From: Neckera pumila
Lineage: Eukaryota > Streptophyta > Bryopsida > Hypnales > Neckeraceae
Assembly: GCA_963969595.1 (NCBI GenBank)
Contig: OZ018408.1
Span: 38,874,108 to 38,938,107, forward strand
Reading direction: 5' to 3'
Length of the DNA stretch: 64,000 nucleotides
Part shown: one piece after another, positions 24,656 to 38,347 of the stretch
How the letters are laid out: each line of letters starts with the position of its first letter
Position numbering within the stretch: the first letter of the stretch is position 1
Program-made: the position numbers and the translations under genes
The notes under the pieces: generated by a model
What the model was told of the DNA's origin: nothing
Seen by the model: the letters and a program-made list of their open reading frames with translations, nothing else
Databases searched by the model: none

Positions 24656-26878
24656 TGTGGTCTAACATCATAATGCACTTCATATAGCACTAAATCAATT
24701 GTAACAATGGACTCTACATCCACTATGGATAATTGAAAACACAACAAAATGGTTGCTAAAACTATTATAGCTTCAAAATTATCGAATTTCAATCATGTGG
24801 CTTCTAAATTTCATGACTTCATATCTCCACCTCAACATCAAAGGGACCCTATAGTTGCTCAAAAGTTGACAACTGAACCCTATGAATATGTCAATATGCA
24901 AACCTCATTCAACTTGAAGGATTCATTGAAATAAGAAGTACATTCTTTTTAATGTTAGGCTATAATTTTAGAACTTGCGTCCGTTTATGTATTCTTATAA
25001 CTTTTGCACAAATTACTTAAATAAAAAATATTTAGTTGTGCTTACATCTCTTTTTAATTGTCGACAAGAATAAATAGAAAATTATTAAGTCTAATAATAG
25101 AAAACATTATCAATACTAAAAGTGTTTTCATTAGGAATTGTTACATAGTTACTTTATGTTCTTTGAAATGTTTAATTTTTCATTTTTTGTTAATTTCATG
25201 ACATATTTATTGAACCATAAGTAAATAATTTTTTTCCATATTTTGAACATCCATTTACCAATTATGTACTTTCTTCTACAATATTATTTAGTAAAACAAC
25301 ATTGGATAATTGTATTGAAAATATTAAAAATCTGATATTTCTTGAATATGTTTTAACAAGTGCACCTTGTTATTCCTCTATATTACTATTGCAATGCTAT
25401 TGCAAAGTCTCCATTCACCATATAGCAAGGAAGAAGTTTTATTTAGATACCATACATGTGAACTATCAATGGGCCATTCCCTAGGTAAGCAAAAAATCAA
25501 TTGCAAGAAATAAATGTCAACATGTTACACGTTTTCACACTTAGCACAAATCAAAATTTCTTTGTATGGTTAATAAGGTAAGTAAAGCCAAAACCAACAG
25601 TGCACCCAAAACCAATAGTATATACTATTGTTGTATATTTGATATCCTTACGTATATGTAATAATCACAAACACAGATTGTAGCAAATCTCTTATTTGGT
25701 TAGTTCTGGGTATACTTACCTTAAAGCCTCTTCTATCAACAATTTCAAAATTGGATAAAACATCCTATTACACTAATGATGAAATTTAGTGATCGCAACA
25801 CTCTACAAATTCTAATATTAAATGGCAACAACGTCATTAATGTTACCAACACTAAATGTCAACATGAAATGCTAATTTTCAACTAAATATCCACCCAAGA
25901 AACTAAATTAGGACCAAAATATTTAGTCACCCTATATTAAATTAGTTTCCAACATGAATATGAATCGTCACCTAAACAATAATAAAAAGGGATTTTATGA
26001 TATGGTAAGTAACACTAAGGGTACCATAACACTACAATTAAATTTTTGTATACAATTGGGTCCAAAAATCTTACAAACTACCTATTGTGCCATTAAAAGA
26101 ATTTTGCATAACATTGAATATAATTGGCGTTTTTTTTCTTGCATAATTAACATTTAATTCTTATGCAATTTCAATCAAACACCTCAGCTTTAAGTTTCAA
26201 AATAGCAAAACTTACACCATATTTGGTGAATTATTTTATTAAAAATTTATAGTTTTACATGATAATTGATTGAAAATGATTGGTGATGAATTTTTGAAAA
26301 TTTGATTGCATGGATAAGTAGGAAACATCCATACGCACATCCTTCCTCAACAAACACCTCCAAAACAGTTTTAGAGTTCCCTTTGTGAAGAAGTCAATGT
26401 GAAATGTTGTATAACCAAACTTTGTAGAATAAATCTCTATCTTTGTTAGATTTTGGCAAAATAATTGTACCATCATTTTCAAATGTATGAAATCCATTTC
26501 AATGCGAGGGTCAAACAACAAAATCTAATTACAATAAACAGATACCTATGTTACAAAATTTGGGCATTGTCTCCCTAATATTGAAATCTCTATAGAGGGA
26601 ATTCCCATGGTATCATAAAGGATGATTTCTGCGGAGACTTGCCCATCCTTTACAGAGTTAAGTATGCAAGACAAAAAATGTCAATTATATTCAATATTTT
26701 GCAAATTTCTTTGAATGGCACAATAGGCAGTTTGTAAGATTATGGGACCCCTTGGAACATGTGTCCAAGAGTTAACCAAGATGGTGTTCAATCCAATGGA
26801 GAGGGGCTTGCATCGTTGCAACAAAATAGCAAACCACGAAGGTCGTCTCTCCCGTTTTTTCAGCCCAAGCTTCTCACG
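24656..26878. other. Intergenic region with possible Ty1/copia remnants
   Basis: Mostly AT-rich. The minus ORF 26255-26521 contains RIEMDFIHLKMMVQ and TTFHIDFFTKG, resembling the end of copia RNase H (the DIFTKxL motif). The plus ORF near 25302-25484 contains IARKKFYLDTIHVNYQW, reminiscent of the preceding IAxNPxxHxRTKHI block. Both are short and degenerate. Sequence 26700-26878 is probably the promoter and leader of the next gene. Confidence 0.35.
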
Positions 26879-29456
26879 ATGGCCACGGCCATGGCCGCGA
26901 CGACGCTCTCCGTCTTGCCTGTCGCAAATCCCAAGCTCACTCTGAAGAATTCCGGGCTAATTTCTGCTCCATGTCACTGCTCTATGCGGCCACAGCTGTG
27001 GCAGGGGCGAAGAAGAAGAATTTCGAAGCAATTGATAAGATGTCAAGCCAAGGAGGAGGGCACGAGAACGCCGCCCACGGCGGATGCCAGTCCTCTCGTG
27101 AAGATGGCGTGGTATGGCAGCGAGGCGTTCGGGAAAATGGCGGCCGCGTTTCGACCAAGCTCTTCCACCTCCGAGGACGAAGAAGCAGGGGAAGGGGATG
27201 TTTGGGTTGGCCCTGTGTCGAGGAGTGAAGCTGCGGAGCTGATAAGGAAGGATTACGAGCGTTCGTACTTTGTCACAGGTGAGGTTCGCGTTCTGATGTG
27301 CGACGAAGAGCAGTCGTTTTATCGAGTAAAACACAATGTAGGTGAGGATGATTTGTAGGAACTGAATACGGTGCAGGCGTGGTGACGACAAGAGGTTGTT
27401 GCAACAGGTAGTCTGTAATTGTCTGCGTATTGCCGTTTTGTACGTTTCTTGTAATTTCTAATTGAGAATGCCTCGGTGTTGGAATGCTCCATTTGCTTAT
27501 GATGACTACTTCAGTGTCTTTTCCAAGTAGGACTAGGTTATGGCAATCAAGGACAAGTTTACTAAAGATAATTTGCAAGTTAGCGTACTTAAGCGGTGAG
27601 ATAGGTACGAACTTGCAAATTATTTTTGATAACCATGGCCTTGCTTGTAATCACTGGACAAAATGTAAATGTAAATGTCGTTTTCGATTTCCAATCATAA
27701 TTTGATCCTTCTAGTTTTATTTTTGGGACCTATTCCTACTGTAGAATTTTGAAGACTATGTTGTATTTGTCCTACCTTTAAATTTTCAGCTGTTGATTCG
27801 AAGTATGCCGGGGGATCGTAAGACGGCAGTCAATGATTGCCATGTTAGCTTCAAAATCCTTCATTGGGATCATGGTGTGCTAATTTTTAAGAGTTTGTAT
27901 ACTATTTTGACTCCCCCCGCAGACGGTACATCGCAAGGAAGAATTTTGGTGTTGCTAAGGGAAGAAATCTAGAAGCTGAAAAGATGATCAATAACGTTGT
28001 GACAAGTATCGTTGTTGCTAATATTGCTGGAATTGGTTATCGGATGGTCTAATCTATATTTTATTTTTCTAATGGTCTTCCGGTGTGCAGGGAACATGAG
28101 TATGGGCATATATGAAACTGACTGTGAGTTTGCGGATCCCTTCGTATCATTCAAAGGTCTGAAGAGATTCAAGCAAAACGTGAGCAACCTTGGATCATTC
28201 ATGGAGGAATCTAACTTGAAAATCTTGGATTGGCAAGAATACGAGGTACAAATTTACTCCAGAAATCATGCCACTTACATGAGCATCGTCTGATGTGTTT
28301 TTTCGAAATCACGAGACTGTCTCTATTTGAACTTAATCGGCTCTCTTCCAGCTGCAATGGATTCTTGACCATTTATTTTGTCGTTGTGTCCGTGCAGGAT
28401 AGGGTCAAGGCCCGGTGGCGTTTCAATTGCGTCTTAGGACTTCCTTGGCGTCCCATCGTAGCAGGTATGTTTAACCCCTATATGCCCAGAGGGCCTGCGG
28501 GCTTCTGAAGTCGCAATTCTCAAAATTACTGCCAATTTCAGTCAGCTCGTAGAATTGGGATCTTTATCACAAAAAATGAGGAAAATCAAGTGAGGTAGGA
28601 GCGTTTGAATTTTTTGGCTTTCAAAGAGTCAGCAATAGTTTGAGATGTCTATAATCCATGACGGTTTTCATTCTAAGCCTGTCAAATGCAATTTTTCCAA
28701 GTATGTTATTCAAGACGATTATTCTTACTTGTCATCAGAAATCAAGAAAACTAAATATAAAATTTTTGGACATCAATTTTTGACGTCCTCCTTTGAAGCA
28801 GTGGAAATATTTATCGTTCAAGTCAATTGGCAAAAACTTTAAATTCGTGACTTCATTTTGGTATAAATCTACCAATTCCAGAAAGAGTTTTTGTAAAAAT
28901 ATGAGGGATAAAAAGAGGTGAAAATGACTCTAAAAATAAAGATATCACATGACGTTCAAGGGTTCAGTCAACCGAACTATCTGTTACGTGCTGAGCGTTT
29001 CTATTATTAAATAGTGCACCAGAGAGAGTTGGTTGCTTCTGCATCCATTTTCATAGCGAGAAGAGGTCTACATTCTCTGTCGCTAAAATGTTTGGAACTT
29101 CGGTATTTGCCTCTGCGTATGGCAGCAACAGGGAGCACAGAGTACTTCTTTGATCAGAATTCTGGCAAGATTCGCAAGTAAGTTCTCCTAAGTCTCCCCT
29201 GTATCGTCTTTTGGTAACAGCGTTTCAGCCGGGCGTCTCTGCACGTGGAGTGTGAGTGAACGCGACTGTGTGGTTCAGTTCATATGTACTTAAATTTGCT
29301 GAGAGGGTCTGTTTTGGGGATCTGATTCCTGTCCGAAGCACTGAGGTCGTTTCGTATTGCCGTGTTCATATTTACAGGCACGTTGAGAGCTGGGATATCT
29401 CACCTGCTGATGGGGTTCGCCAATTGTTTAAACCCAATCCGAGAAAGCGAAAGTAG
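26879..29456 (+). CDS. DUF2358 family protein, plastid-targeted (predicted), 5 exons
   Basis: Exons join(26879..27278, 28091..28245, 28398..28464, 29126..29177, 29378..29456), ~250 aa, all GT-AG and in phase. The first ~55 residues are Ala/Ser/Arg-rich with few acids, a chloroplast transit peptide in character. After a variable linker come ELIRKDYERSYFVTG, then IYETDCEFADPFVSFKGL, RFKQNVSNLG, the block RWRFNCVLGLPWRP, and GSTEYFFDQNSGKI and HVESWDISPADGVRQLF. This order matches the plant and cyanobacterial DUF2358 family (an SnoaL/NTF2-like fold is my inference). Function is unknown. An upstream in-frame ATG at 26759 exists, but 26879 gives a normal transit peptide. Intron 3 (661 bp) begins with a TTAACCCC repeat end. 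Confidence 0.9.
28471..29000 (+). mobile_element. Possible TTAA-family insertion in intron 3 of the DUF2358 gene
   Basis: TTAACCCCTATATGCCCAGA at 28471 resembles the left terminus of the TTAA-family elements and lies 6 bp after the splice donor. No matching right terminus was found before the acceptor at 29125, so the element is truncated or the match is by chance. Confidence 0.3.
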
Positions 29457-29737
29457 AACAACTCCATTTCCATTTTATCAATAGTGTAAATTAGTTGTCA
29501 TATATTGCATAGAGTTCGTAGTTGAGAGTTCCCTGCTGTGATCAAATTTAATTTGTATTTTATGAGTGGTTCTTGTAAAATGTCCTCCAGAGGTTAATGG
29601 TTGATATCATTCAAGCTCTTGTGGTGTACGTTTTGGGGGGAGACGTCGTTTTGTCCATGCTCTGGCTAATAAAAACAAGGATTCCTTGCTGATAAATTTG
29701 TCCAATTATGGACTTGATAGTTTCAGGGTAAATAGTA

Positions 29738-30418
29738 CTCCCTCCGTCCCAAAATGATCTTCCTGTTGGCCTCATTTTTCTGTCCCAAAATGTTCTTCAT
29801 GTGTCACGTGGAAAGGAAGAGCCTACAGTTCATTGTTTTTAATGGTGCGGAACCAAGTCCCAAAGAAGTTGAATCGCAGGACTTGATCAATATTTGATTT
29901 GGACTTCATTCTAAGCCATGGATAATTCACGACAATTCTGAAATTCTAGAAAGTGGACCACGGAGATCTCAAGGCTTAAAAGGAGGTGGTGTGCACTCCA
30001 AAAATAATCTAATCAGGGCCGGCATTCCAGGTACTTTAGCCATTACTGACAAAATAGCCATGTGAATCTCAGCCATTCAAATTGATTGAGCTTCTTTGGG
30101 ACTTGGTTTGGACTTCATTTTGGAGCGTTTAATTTGCAGGCATCAACAACTCAGCCAACGTGGGAATCAAAATAGCGCGGGAGTAATTACAGATTGGCAA
30201 AATGAGTGGATAGCGGTGCTCTATAAAAATGCCTCCAAATTCCACTTTTCAATATTCTACTACTCCATTTTGAAAAAGATTTTTCAACTAAAAAATTGAG
30301 AATGATAAGAGTCTACCAAATTCTAATCAATGCAAAAAAAATTAACTAAAAATCATTATTTTTAAGCTTAATCCTGAACATTTTGTCTAACAAGAAGATC
30401 ATTTTGGGACGGAGGGAG
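29738..30418. mobile_element. Tc1/mariner (Stowaway-like) non-autonomous element, 681 bp
   Basis: TIRs are CTCCCTCCGTCCCAAAATGA at 29738 and its inverted copy ending ACGGAGGGAG at 30418, continuing about 25 bp. It is flanked by TA on both sides. These are the classic plant Stowaway/mariner termini and target duplication. It is longer than a usual Stowaway MITE and has no intact transposase. It lies just downstream of the DUF2358 gene. Confidence 0.88.
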
Positions 30419-31824
30419 TACACTAAATCATGCAATAAAATATCTCCGGACATACAGTACAATGGCGTCAAATTTCAACGCTTCGAAACAATGCTTGCTT
30501 GAGCACATGAATCTATTTTAAGATGCACCCGTTTGATTATAATATTATTATTGATTCTTATATTTAAAACAATATATCTCCCCAATCCCTAAATATCCAA
30601 GGCCTTTTTTTAGCATCTTTGAGTTAGCTCTAAATCAATCAAAGAGTCAACCTTTGGTAAGTTCCAATCAAAAAGTTGAATTGTAATTGTGCATTCAAAC
30701 TAGAAGTATTATAGATCACATAGGAAAGGAAACACAACAATTTCACTTATAGATTGAACAATTATAAAGTATGTGTATCCATAATCAACACTCTATAAAA
30801 TGAGACACTTACATTTGGATCAAATAGCTTCAATTCTTCCTAGATATTAATATTTTCTAAGATGTACACAGTCAATATTTGGACCAAACAACTTCAATTA
30901 ATGACATAAGATGTATACAATCAAAACATGAAAGTTTCATGAAAGTCTAGTGTTGGTTTTTGAGATAGTACATCTAGAGATAGCACTTTGAAGGCAATCA
31001 ATTCTTTTTTTTATATACGAGGGTGTTATATTTGTGAAAGTAATTTGAAGGCAATCAATTCTTTTTTTATATGTCAAATATAAATTTTAGGTCATGAAAA
31101 AAATATGAGGTTGAAATATATAATAAGAATAACCACAATCACTTTTGAGTTCTCAAAATTTGACCTAATTATAATTTTTTGAGGATAAATTTTTGACGTA
31201 AGATTTTCTAAAATAATTTCCCTCTCAGATCTAGTGTACTTGAGGATCATTTCCGAAAGCTTTTATTAGAATACTAGCTAGAAAATCATAATTTGCAATG
31301 GACACCCCTATACAAAATCTTGAATAGAAAAATTGTAAACTTTCATTTTCAAAATGATATTTTAGACTTTAAAAGGTATTCACCTAAAAAAGAATTTAAA
31401 AAAATAGAAGAAGATTTTATTTAATCTTGGAAAAAATTATACACCCAAATGTGATGCCTTAGGCATTTAGAGGCATTTAGGGGGGATTATTCGATTGAAG
31501 TATAATTATTAAATTATGTTCCTGTATTGGTATTCCTTGTATCTTCTAACTCCTACATGAGTTGGATCGCATATTTTGAACGATGAATGTATTTTAGCAT
31601 TTTAACATGTGACATACGTAAGGATTGGCATGATTGCTTCAAATCATGAATGGGCTTGAATATTCCAAAACTCGTAATTACAAAGTTTCTAGAAATCCTC
31701 AATAACAGTGCACAAAAATCCAAATCCTTGCTTCAAATTACAAGCTACAAGTTGCTTTAAATTACGAAGTGACAAAAACCTCCTTAAAGATTTAAAGAAG
31801 AAAATAAAGATGTATATATGAATG
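30419..31824. repeat. Diverged TTAA-family copy and AT-rich DNA
   Basis: From ~30584 (AATCCCTAAATATCCAAGGCC-like) to ~31487 (GGCATTTAGGGGGGATTA) the sequence is collinear with the element at 6271-6986. Shared blocks include ATTCAAACTAGA, CATAGGAAAGGAAACACAAC and ATCTAGTGTA-TTGAGG. 31488-31824 is featureless AT-rich DNA. Confidence 0.5.
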
Positions 31825-32749
31825 TTAACCCCCTAAAGGTTTTGACTATATTTTCAACAAAAATGCTCCAAAAATGCCATTTCTAGTACAAGTACCAATT
31901 TTTGGAAAAACAACAACATTTTAGACACTTGTAACCATAGGATCTTACAGTAAACTAATTAGAAATTTTTGCCGTGTAGATTGCAAGATATTAGCATTTG
32001 AAGTGACAAAATCCTTTTTTTTGTCCCTACAAAAAAATGGGCAGCTGCACGTCACAAGGTCACATTTGTTTGAAAAATGTCCAAAATAGTTGTAACTCTT
32101 TAAATTCATTCTTCAAGGTAAGTTGGCTATATGCTTGAAAATTTTCAAATCATTTGAAATTGTACAGCATATAGGAAAAAAATAGTAAGTAGAAAGAAGT
32201 AGAGAATGATTCAAAATACTAAATTGTTAACAATTTAGTTATGGAATTGAAAAATTCCAATGGTTGTAATGTTGTGATAATCAATCTACACCATATATTT
32301 TTATTTTTTCCAAAAGTATTGAAAATTAAGTTAAATAAAGGACTTCAAAGTTTATTTTAGAGTAGAAATTCTATAATTATCCGCAGACTACCCAAAACTT
32401 AAAATCCTCATAACTTTCATTTCAAAAATCAAAATGGAATGATTCAAAGCTTTCCTTGTGTATATAAATCTAGAGAACCAATTTCAAATTTTTATTTCTC
32501 AAAAAAATGATTTTTAAAGAAGTTTTTTTTGTTGCCCGGGCTGCCGGTAGAGTAATGAAAACTACATATTATACCATAACTTTTTAATCATGTAGTCAAA
32601 AGTTATGAAAATTATTGGTCTTGAAAGCTATTCCTTGGGAAAATGTAGTCTGAAAATTTCAAATAAAATAAAATAAAATCTCTATTCGTAGTGAGCTGCC
32701 CAAAATCGCTATGTTGCCAAAAAACACTGTTTGGTTGTTTAGGGGTTAA
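31825..32749. mobile_element. TTAA-flanked element in opposite orientation
   Basis: TTAACCCCCTAAAGG starts at 31825 and GTTTAGGGG followed by TTAA ends at 32749 (925 bp). Internal blocks (ATGCCATTTCTAG, TTGCAAGATATTAGCATTTG) are the reverse complement of those in the other ~1-kb copies. No ORF. Confidence 0.65.
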
Positions 32750-33210
32750 TAACATATGGAGGCAATTAAAATTAACTTTGAAATTCACCCTTTTCAAGTT
32801 TCAATCAATTATTATGTAAAACCATGAAATTTAATTTAGTAATATCATCAATAATAAAGTTTTATGATTTTGAAATAGAAATTGGATAGACTTGATTAAG
32901 AATGTGTAAGAGTGCAATGGCGTAGGAATTGCATAAGATTGCATTTGAAAATGGGTGTTTATTTGGGAAACAAGGACGGTGTCTAAATTTTTTGCTAAGT
33001 TACCCTAAGTAATTAAAATTTGATTAGTAATTAGTTATTAAATGAACGGCCGCATCACCCACGTCAGCAGTGCCGACGTGGATTCGCGCTCTTTTGAGCT
33101 CCCGCCCTTCCTCAAACCTCTGAAGATCTGGCTATGGCCGACAAGCTCGTCGTCGCCTCGTCCCCTCCCGGCACTGAGCTTGAAAGGGCTTCAGTCTCGT
33201 AATCTTCGTT

Positions 33211-33652
33211 CGCATGTCCTGGTTTTGTAGAATCCTCCGATTCGCAGATCATTAAGCTATCTTTCAAGTTCATTTTGGTGTCATACCGACTCGCATTCAT
33301 CTTCTTGCGAGCAGGCTATGTCCCTTCAGTTTGTTTAACCTCCAGGGGAACCAACGTGAGGTTCCGCAGGGTTTGTCGAAGTTGCGGCGTGTACAAGGCA
33401 GTTCATACGCCGAGCTTGTAGTCCGGATCCTGGTTGGCTTGTGTATGTCCCGATTTAGTAGAAGTCTCAGTTTGGCAGATTTTTTCTGGTGTACTTCTTA
33501 TTCGTTTTGGTCCACTGTCGACTCACATTTCTTCTTTAGAGATGGCTATGGCCGTCCGGGTTTGATCAACTTCCAGGAGAGCCTATGTGAGGTTCCTAGG
33601 GTTTGTTCAAGTCCAAGTGCGTACAACGAACTTCATACGCTGAGCTTGTAGT
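33211..33652 (+). repeat. ~230-bp tandem duplication upstream of the primase gene
   Basis: Copy 1 (33211-33422) and copy 2 (33441-33652) align along their length with moderate divergence. Shared landmarks are YGTATGTCC-like starts, CGACTCRCATTYWTCTTC, GAGGTTCC-GGGTTTGT, and CATACGCYGAGCTTGTAGT ends. They lie directly upstream of the primase ATG and so are promoter or 5' leader. Confidence 0.8.
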
Positions 33653-33708
33653 TTGAGTCGGTTTGGATAGTGGATTCTTTTTGTTTTGGTGAAGACAGCT
33701 GTTGCACC

Positions 33709-36700
33709 ATGGGAGCCGACATTCCTGTTCACATGGACGTGGACCATGCCGAGGAGGTCAAAGCAGAAGCAGTTCCGGACTCGCGGCCTGTTTACGACGG
33801 ATTCAGTGCAGATTACTTGAGAGTTTACTACGGTAATGTTGTGACTCGCTCTTAACATTTGCATTATCACGCCGCATTAGAATGTGGCCCGAATTTTTGC
33901 ATCTAATTCTGCTCTTGTGTATCTGCATGAGGGTCAAGCCTATGCATCGAGAACTTCAGATTGGAATTGCAAGCCTTTCTTACATAATTAATCTTGGTTG
34001 GAAATGCTGCTGACATAATTGATCTCAATTAGAAATGCCACTGAATTGATTTTTTGATTTTCAGGTAGGTTGTTTCCCTACACTGAGATGTACAAGTGGC
34101 TGTCGTATGGGCATGGTAAGGCTCGTTGCTGTTCCTTTTAGACAATTTTATAGTTCTCTTTATTCTCAATTTACGTCAATTCGTCCGCCACTCTTCTGGT
34201 TGCCTTCAGTACTCAAAGAGGTCGAGACACTTTAAAAACACCTATGGCAATAAATACTGAGGAAGAATGCTACTTTATGTATGGTTCTCAGATGGGAAAC
34301 ATCCAGGATGTGATGGAACGATCATGGGCAGAAGGGAGTTTTCGTTCACTCTGGAGCACGATATATATATTCGCTACTTGTCATTTCACGATGTCGCCGA
34401 GATGGAAGCTACAATCAAGAATAAGTGCCCTCATAAGATCGACATAGGTGCTCTATACAACGTTGAGGTCTGTTTCGTGCTTTTTGTTCTATTCGAAAAA
34501 CAAAATCTATACCCTTTGACAGTCTTTGAAAATAGTTACTTTAGCCTCTAATATTCGGAAATACCCTTCATACACGGTGCCACGTCTGAAATGTCTGAAA
34601 ACACCCTGGTCTAAATGCCTGCAATTTGTTGCTCTCATCCATCATGCCGTATGCTCCTTATTGATGAAATTTGAAATGATTCTATTGCAGCCTGCGAAAC
34701 GTACAGCATATGCCGCAGGTTCAGATCGGGTTTTTGCTCCTGTTGAGAGGGAGCTTGTGTTTGATATTGTAAATCCGCAACCATTGCTACGCTTTTAGTC
34801 GCTGAGATTTCTACATTTATTATGTTTTTTCAAGTGCATTTCTCAGCTATATAGCCCTTCATCCTTGGCCACAATACAAGAAGAGATTCCGGCCCCTTGA
34901 TTTGAGTACTTCAGGACCCTAGAGCTCCTTCAATCAGTAAATGAATTGTGTAAATGTGGTTGGATTGGCAGGATATGACGGACTACGACGACATCCGCAC
35001 TTGTTGCAGTGGTGCGGATATTTGTTTGAAATGTTGGCCTTTAATGAATATAGCCATTAAAGTATTGGACACAGTATTAAGAGGTTATACTTAAACCCTG
35101 TCTTTGTTTTTCCATTGATATATGCAGAACTGAGCAAGAAATTTCTGTGTTGTTTCGTACCTTTTATATTTCTCATCTAGTTTCAATTCTCGCAATGTTG
35201 GTCTTCAGTACCGCGTAAGCATCAGTGCTAACAATATCGTGTGTTGAGCTATGATAGTGAAGTTTCGCTTTTTCTATCTTCTCAATTTAGTAACTATCCC
35301 GTGTCTCTTATTTCTTTGTGGGTTGTCAAGTGAATGCTGAACTGCTTCTTAATATAAAAAGTTAAAAAACTCTTCAACAAATTCTTTTCTTTGGCAGAGG
35401 ACTTTGGATTTGAGCATCTTCTATGGGTTTATAGTGGACGTCGTGGAGTCCACTGTTGGGTGTGTGATTCGCGAGCACGGAGGTAAAGGGTCTAATCAAA
35501 GCTTTGTATGAATGCAACATGCTCCAGATTCTGTTGCTTGAGTTCCTTGCACTATCGTATTAGTGTGGCGTGCGTGCTTAGTGTGCGGCTTGTCACATGT
35601 GCAGATTGAACAATGAGGCAAGGTCCGCTATTACCAGATATCTTACCCTATACAAGGTTGGTTCGCTATTTCTATATTTCCTCATCCCTGTTGCAGGTGA
35701 TCGTCGTATGGACTTCAAGATAGGATAATAATTAAACTGGTGATTTTTCTAGGGTCCCAATAATGCCTAAGCCTTCTTTCAGCTCCAAGTCATTCATATT
35801 GAAAGCACCAAGTCTAAGATGTTCTACTCTATCTGGTTGGTGCAGGGTAATGAGAATTCATCGAAAAAGGTGTCCCTTTCAGGGCCAGCCCTACATCCTG
35901 CGCTTTCGTAAGTGGAATCTCCCTCACTTCAGTATTCATAGACTTGTGCTGTAGCTTTGGCATTAATTGGTATTATTACGACTTTGCTCTATCAATTTTG
36001 TGTCTGATTTTCCGCCCTAGCTTGAATCATTGGAGAAGGCGTTTCCTGCTATTAGTTCTCAAAGACGTTACAATACACATGTCACTTCTGTTTGTTGATT
36101 CAATTGACTTCTGTCCGTTGTAGACGAGCATATGAGATCTGCAGGTCGTATTTTGAGGAGCACATACTGCCTAATCAACAATTGTTGAACTCCGAGGGTC
36201 ACTTCGAGAAAGTCCTGGAATTAGTGCCAGATGAATGTGAGTTGCCGTGATGCTCCTGCATATTAGTACTATTCTTCTGTTCACTTTCTATGGTGACACT
36301 AATTGCTTTTGACGTGATGGAATGGATGTTTTGTGATGGGACATCTTGAATTCTGAAAAGGAAGGATACTGAAGTATAATGGATTGTCCCAAATCACCCA
36401 AGTAGAGGTTTAGAAGTGAGTAAACCTCTGTTTTGGTTGCTGTTTAAAGTAGGCTGTAGGAGTAGCAAGTAGAGGAACTTCTTCACACGGATTAGAGTCT
36501 GCAACTTCTGTGTATACTTGGACTGTGCATTTGACTAGCTGTGCGGAATCCTCTAAGTTCTAACCTTCTTTTTGATCAGTTTCTTTCCCCTAATTCTTCG
36601 ACCACAATTTGACACCGACCATTTTTATTCAATCGCAGCTGTAAGGGCTCAGATGCGGGATAGATGGGTGGATAACCGACGTGCCTCAGTTGCCAAAGAT

Positions 36701-38347
36701 GATATTGGTGCTAGTCGATGGAAGCAATTGAAGCAGACACTAGAGTCAAAGAAAGTGGTAAAACTTCCTGTTCCAAGCTTTTTTCTTCAACGGTTTTGAA
36801 TCGAGATATCAAAGCACATGTTCTACATTGTAGCACGTATATTAGTCTTCAGATGCTAGTGGACATACCTGAATGCATATTGCAGGTTTTTTCTTGTTTA
36901 TCTTTACTGATGATCTGCAATGTGGGCCATAGACTCCAAGTGTGAGAAGAAGTGTTGAAGAGATTATTTTCTCGTATACGTACCCCAGACTTGATATTGA
37001 GGTAATCTTCGTTTCCACTTTTATACTAGAACACTGCTCCGTGAAATCGTGTGGCACTTGAGCTCGTTGTTTTTGCTGTATTACTTGCATACCTTTGTCC
37101 GTCATGCTTTGATGTAACAATTTCTCATCCTAGACCGTTTTTTTATTTCGCTTTTCTTAATGTCCAGGTTTCTAAGCACATGAACCATCTGCTGAAAGCG
37201 CCTTTCTGTATCCATCCCAAAACGGGTAAATCGCAACTCCCAGATGACAGATTTATCTCCTGAGATATAATTATTTAATTTTTTTCCCTGGGAAGCTCAA
37301 TGTTTTATTTGCACGTAGCATCTTGGAAATGGTTGAAGCACATGATTTCATGCCGAGAGAGATATAGCGAACTAAGGCGAACGAGCCTGATTTTGAAACT
37401 TGCAATTGTAACTGCAGGTCGTGTATGTGTGCCAATTGACCCACAAGATTGTGACAGTTTTGATCCAACAAATGTGCCAACTCTTTCTCAGGTACATGTA
37501 TGCTTAATTCCTCCTTCACTTGCTCAGATATATGCATGTATATTCTGGTAGTATATGTCTAAGATCGTTCTAGAATATCAGAAACTTTGTTAGAGTCTGA
37601 AAGACTGCAATTTTTTGCGCCTGAAGCTATTAAATGAGCTCAACGACGAAGGAGTGAAGGGCGGGATAGAATCAAGAGGTAAGTTTTTCACTGAACTTGC
37701 TGTTTGAAATAGTTGGATCAAGAAGTTTTTCACTTGAACTTGTTCAGCTTGTTCAGCTTGGTTAGTTACTTCATGCCTCATGAACTGCAAGTAAGTCACT
37801 CATGCATGGGCAATCAGTTCAAGTTAAGTCTGCAGAATTATGCTCTGCAATTTCCTTTTCTAAGCTCTGTGACCATGGATTATGGATATCGTTGATGGAA
37901 TTGGTATGTCTTGTGGGTCCAAATCGTACTTAGATCAGCGTGTTATGGGCAAATGACTGTTTTTGAACATCGCGCAGACTTGGACAAAACTTCCTTGCGG
38001 TCACCAGTGCGTCTTTTCCAAACAAAATTTCTAGAACCGCTTCATCGTGCCAGTAAGGTAATCACGTAGGCAGTGGTGAAGTTGACAGTTGGCATAGCAA
38101 ACTCTAGTGCTATCATGTAGATAGGAGCTTCTGCATTTGCATTATCTAAGTAACTATCAACATCAATACTATGTACAGGCCATGGCTCGTCGTGCTCAGA
38201 TTGGATTAGTCTCGACCTTTGTTGATTGTTACTAAAGTCCGGAATGCTCTAACGGACAAATGTTTCTTACTGTTACAGGCAGAGATCACAGCTTCGTATC
38301 AAGAGAAATTGCAAGAAGTTGCTGCTAAATCAGCGCTTAGTTGGTGA
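33709..38347 (+). CDS. PRIM1: DNA primase small (catalytic) subunit, 16 exons
   Basis: Exons join(33709..33832, 34065..34115, 34292..34467, 34691..34768, 34972..35083, 35398..35482, 35605..35656, 35846..35907, 36124..36236, 36639..36757, 36933..37001, 37168..37225, 37418..37491, 37627..37678, 37978..38057, 38279..38347), 457 aa, all phases consistent. It makes RNA primers with the large primase subunit and DNA polymerase alpha at replication origins and lagging-strand starts. Visible: [16 protein letters not shown] near the N-terminus; catalytic acidic pair in VFDIDMTDYDD (D142, D144); zinc cysteines in [13 protein letters not shown]; nucleotide-binding [12 protein letters not shown]; third acidic residue in [10 protein letters not shown] (D345). 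GTG at 33670 would extend the frame, but ATG 33709 has the better context (ACCATGG). The coil-like C-terminus ([14 protein letters not shown]) ends at TGA. Human PRIM1 is ~420 aa, so length fits. Confidence 0.95.

Noticed and set aside
26957..27578. Minus-strand ORFs of 100-144 aa
   Set aside because: Antisense shadows of the GC-rich first exon of the DUF2358 gene.
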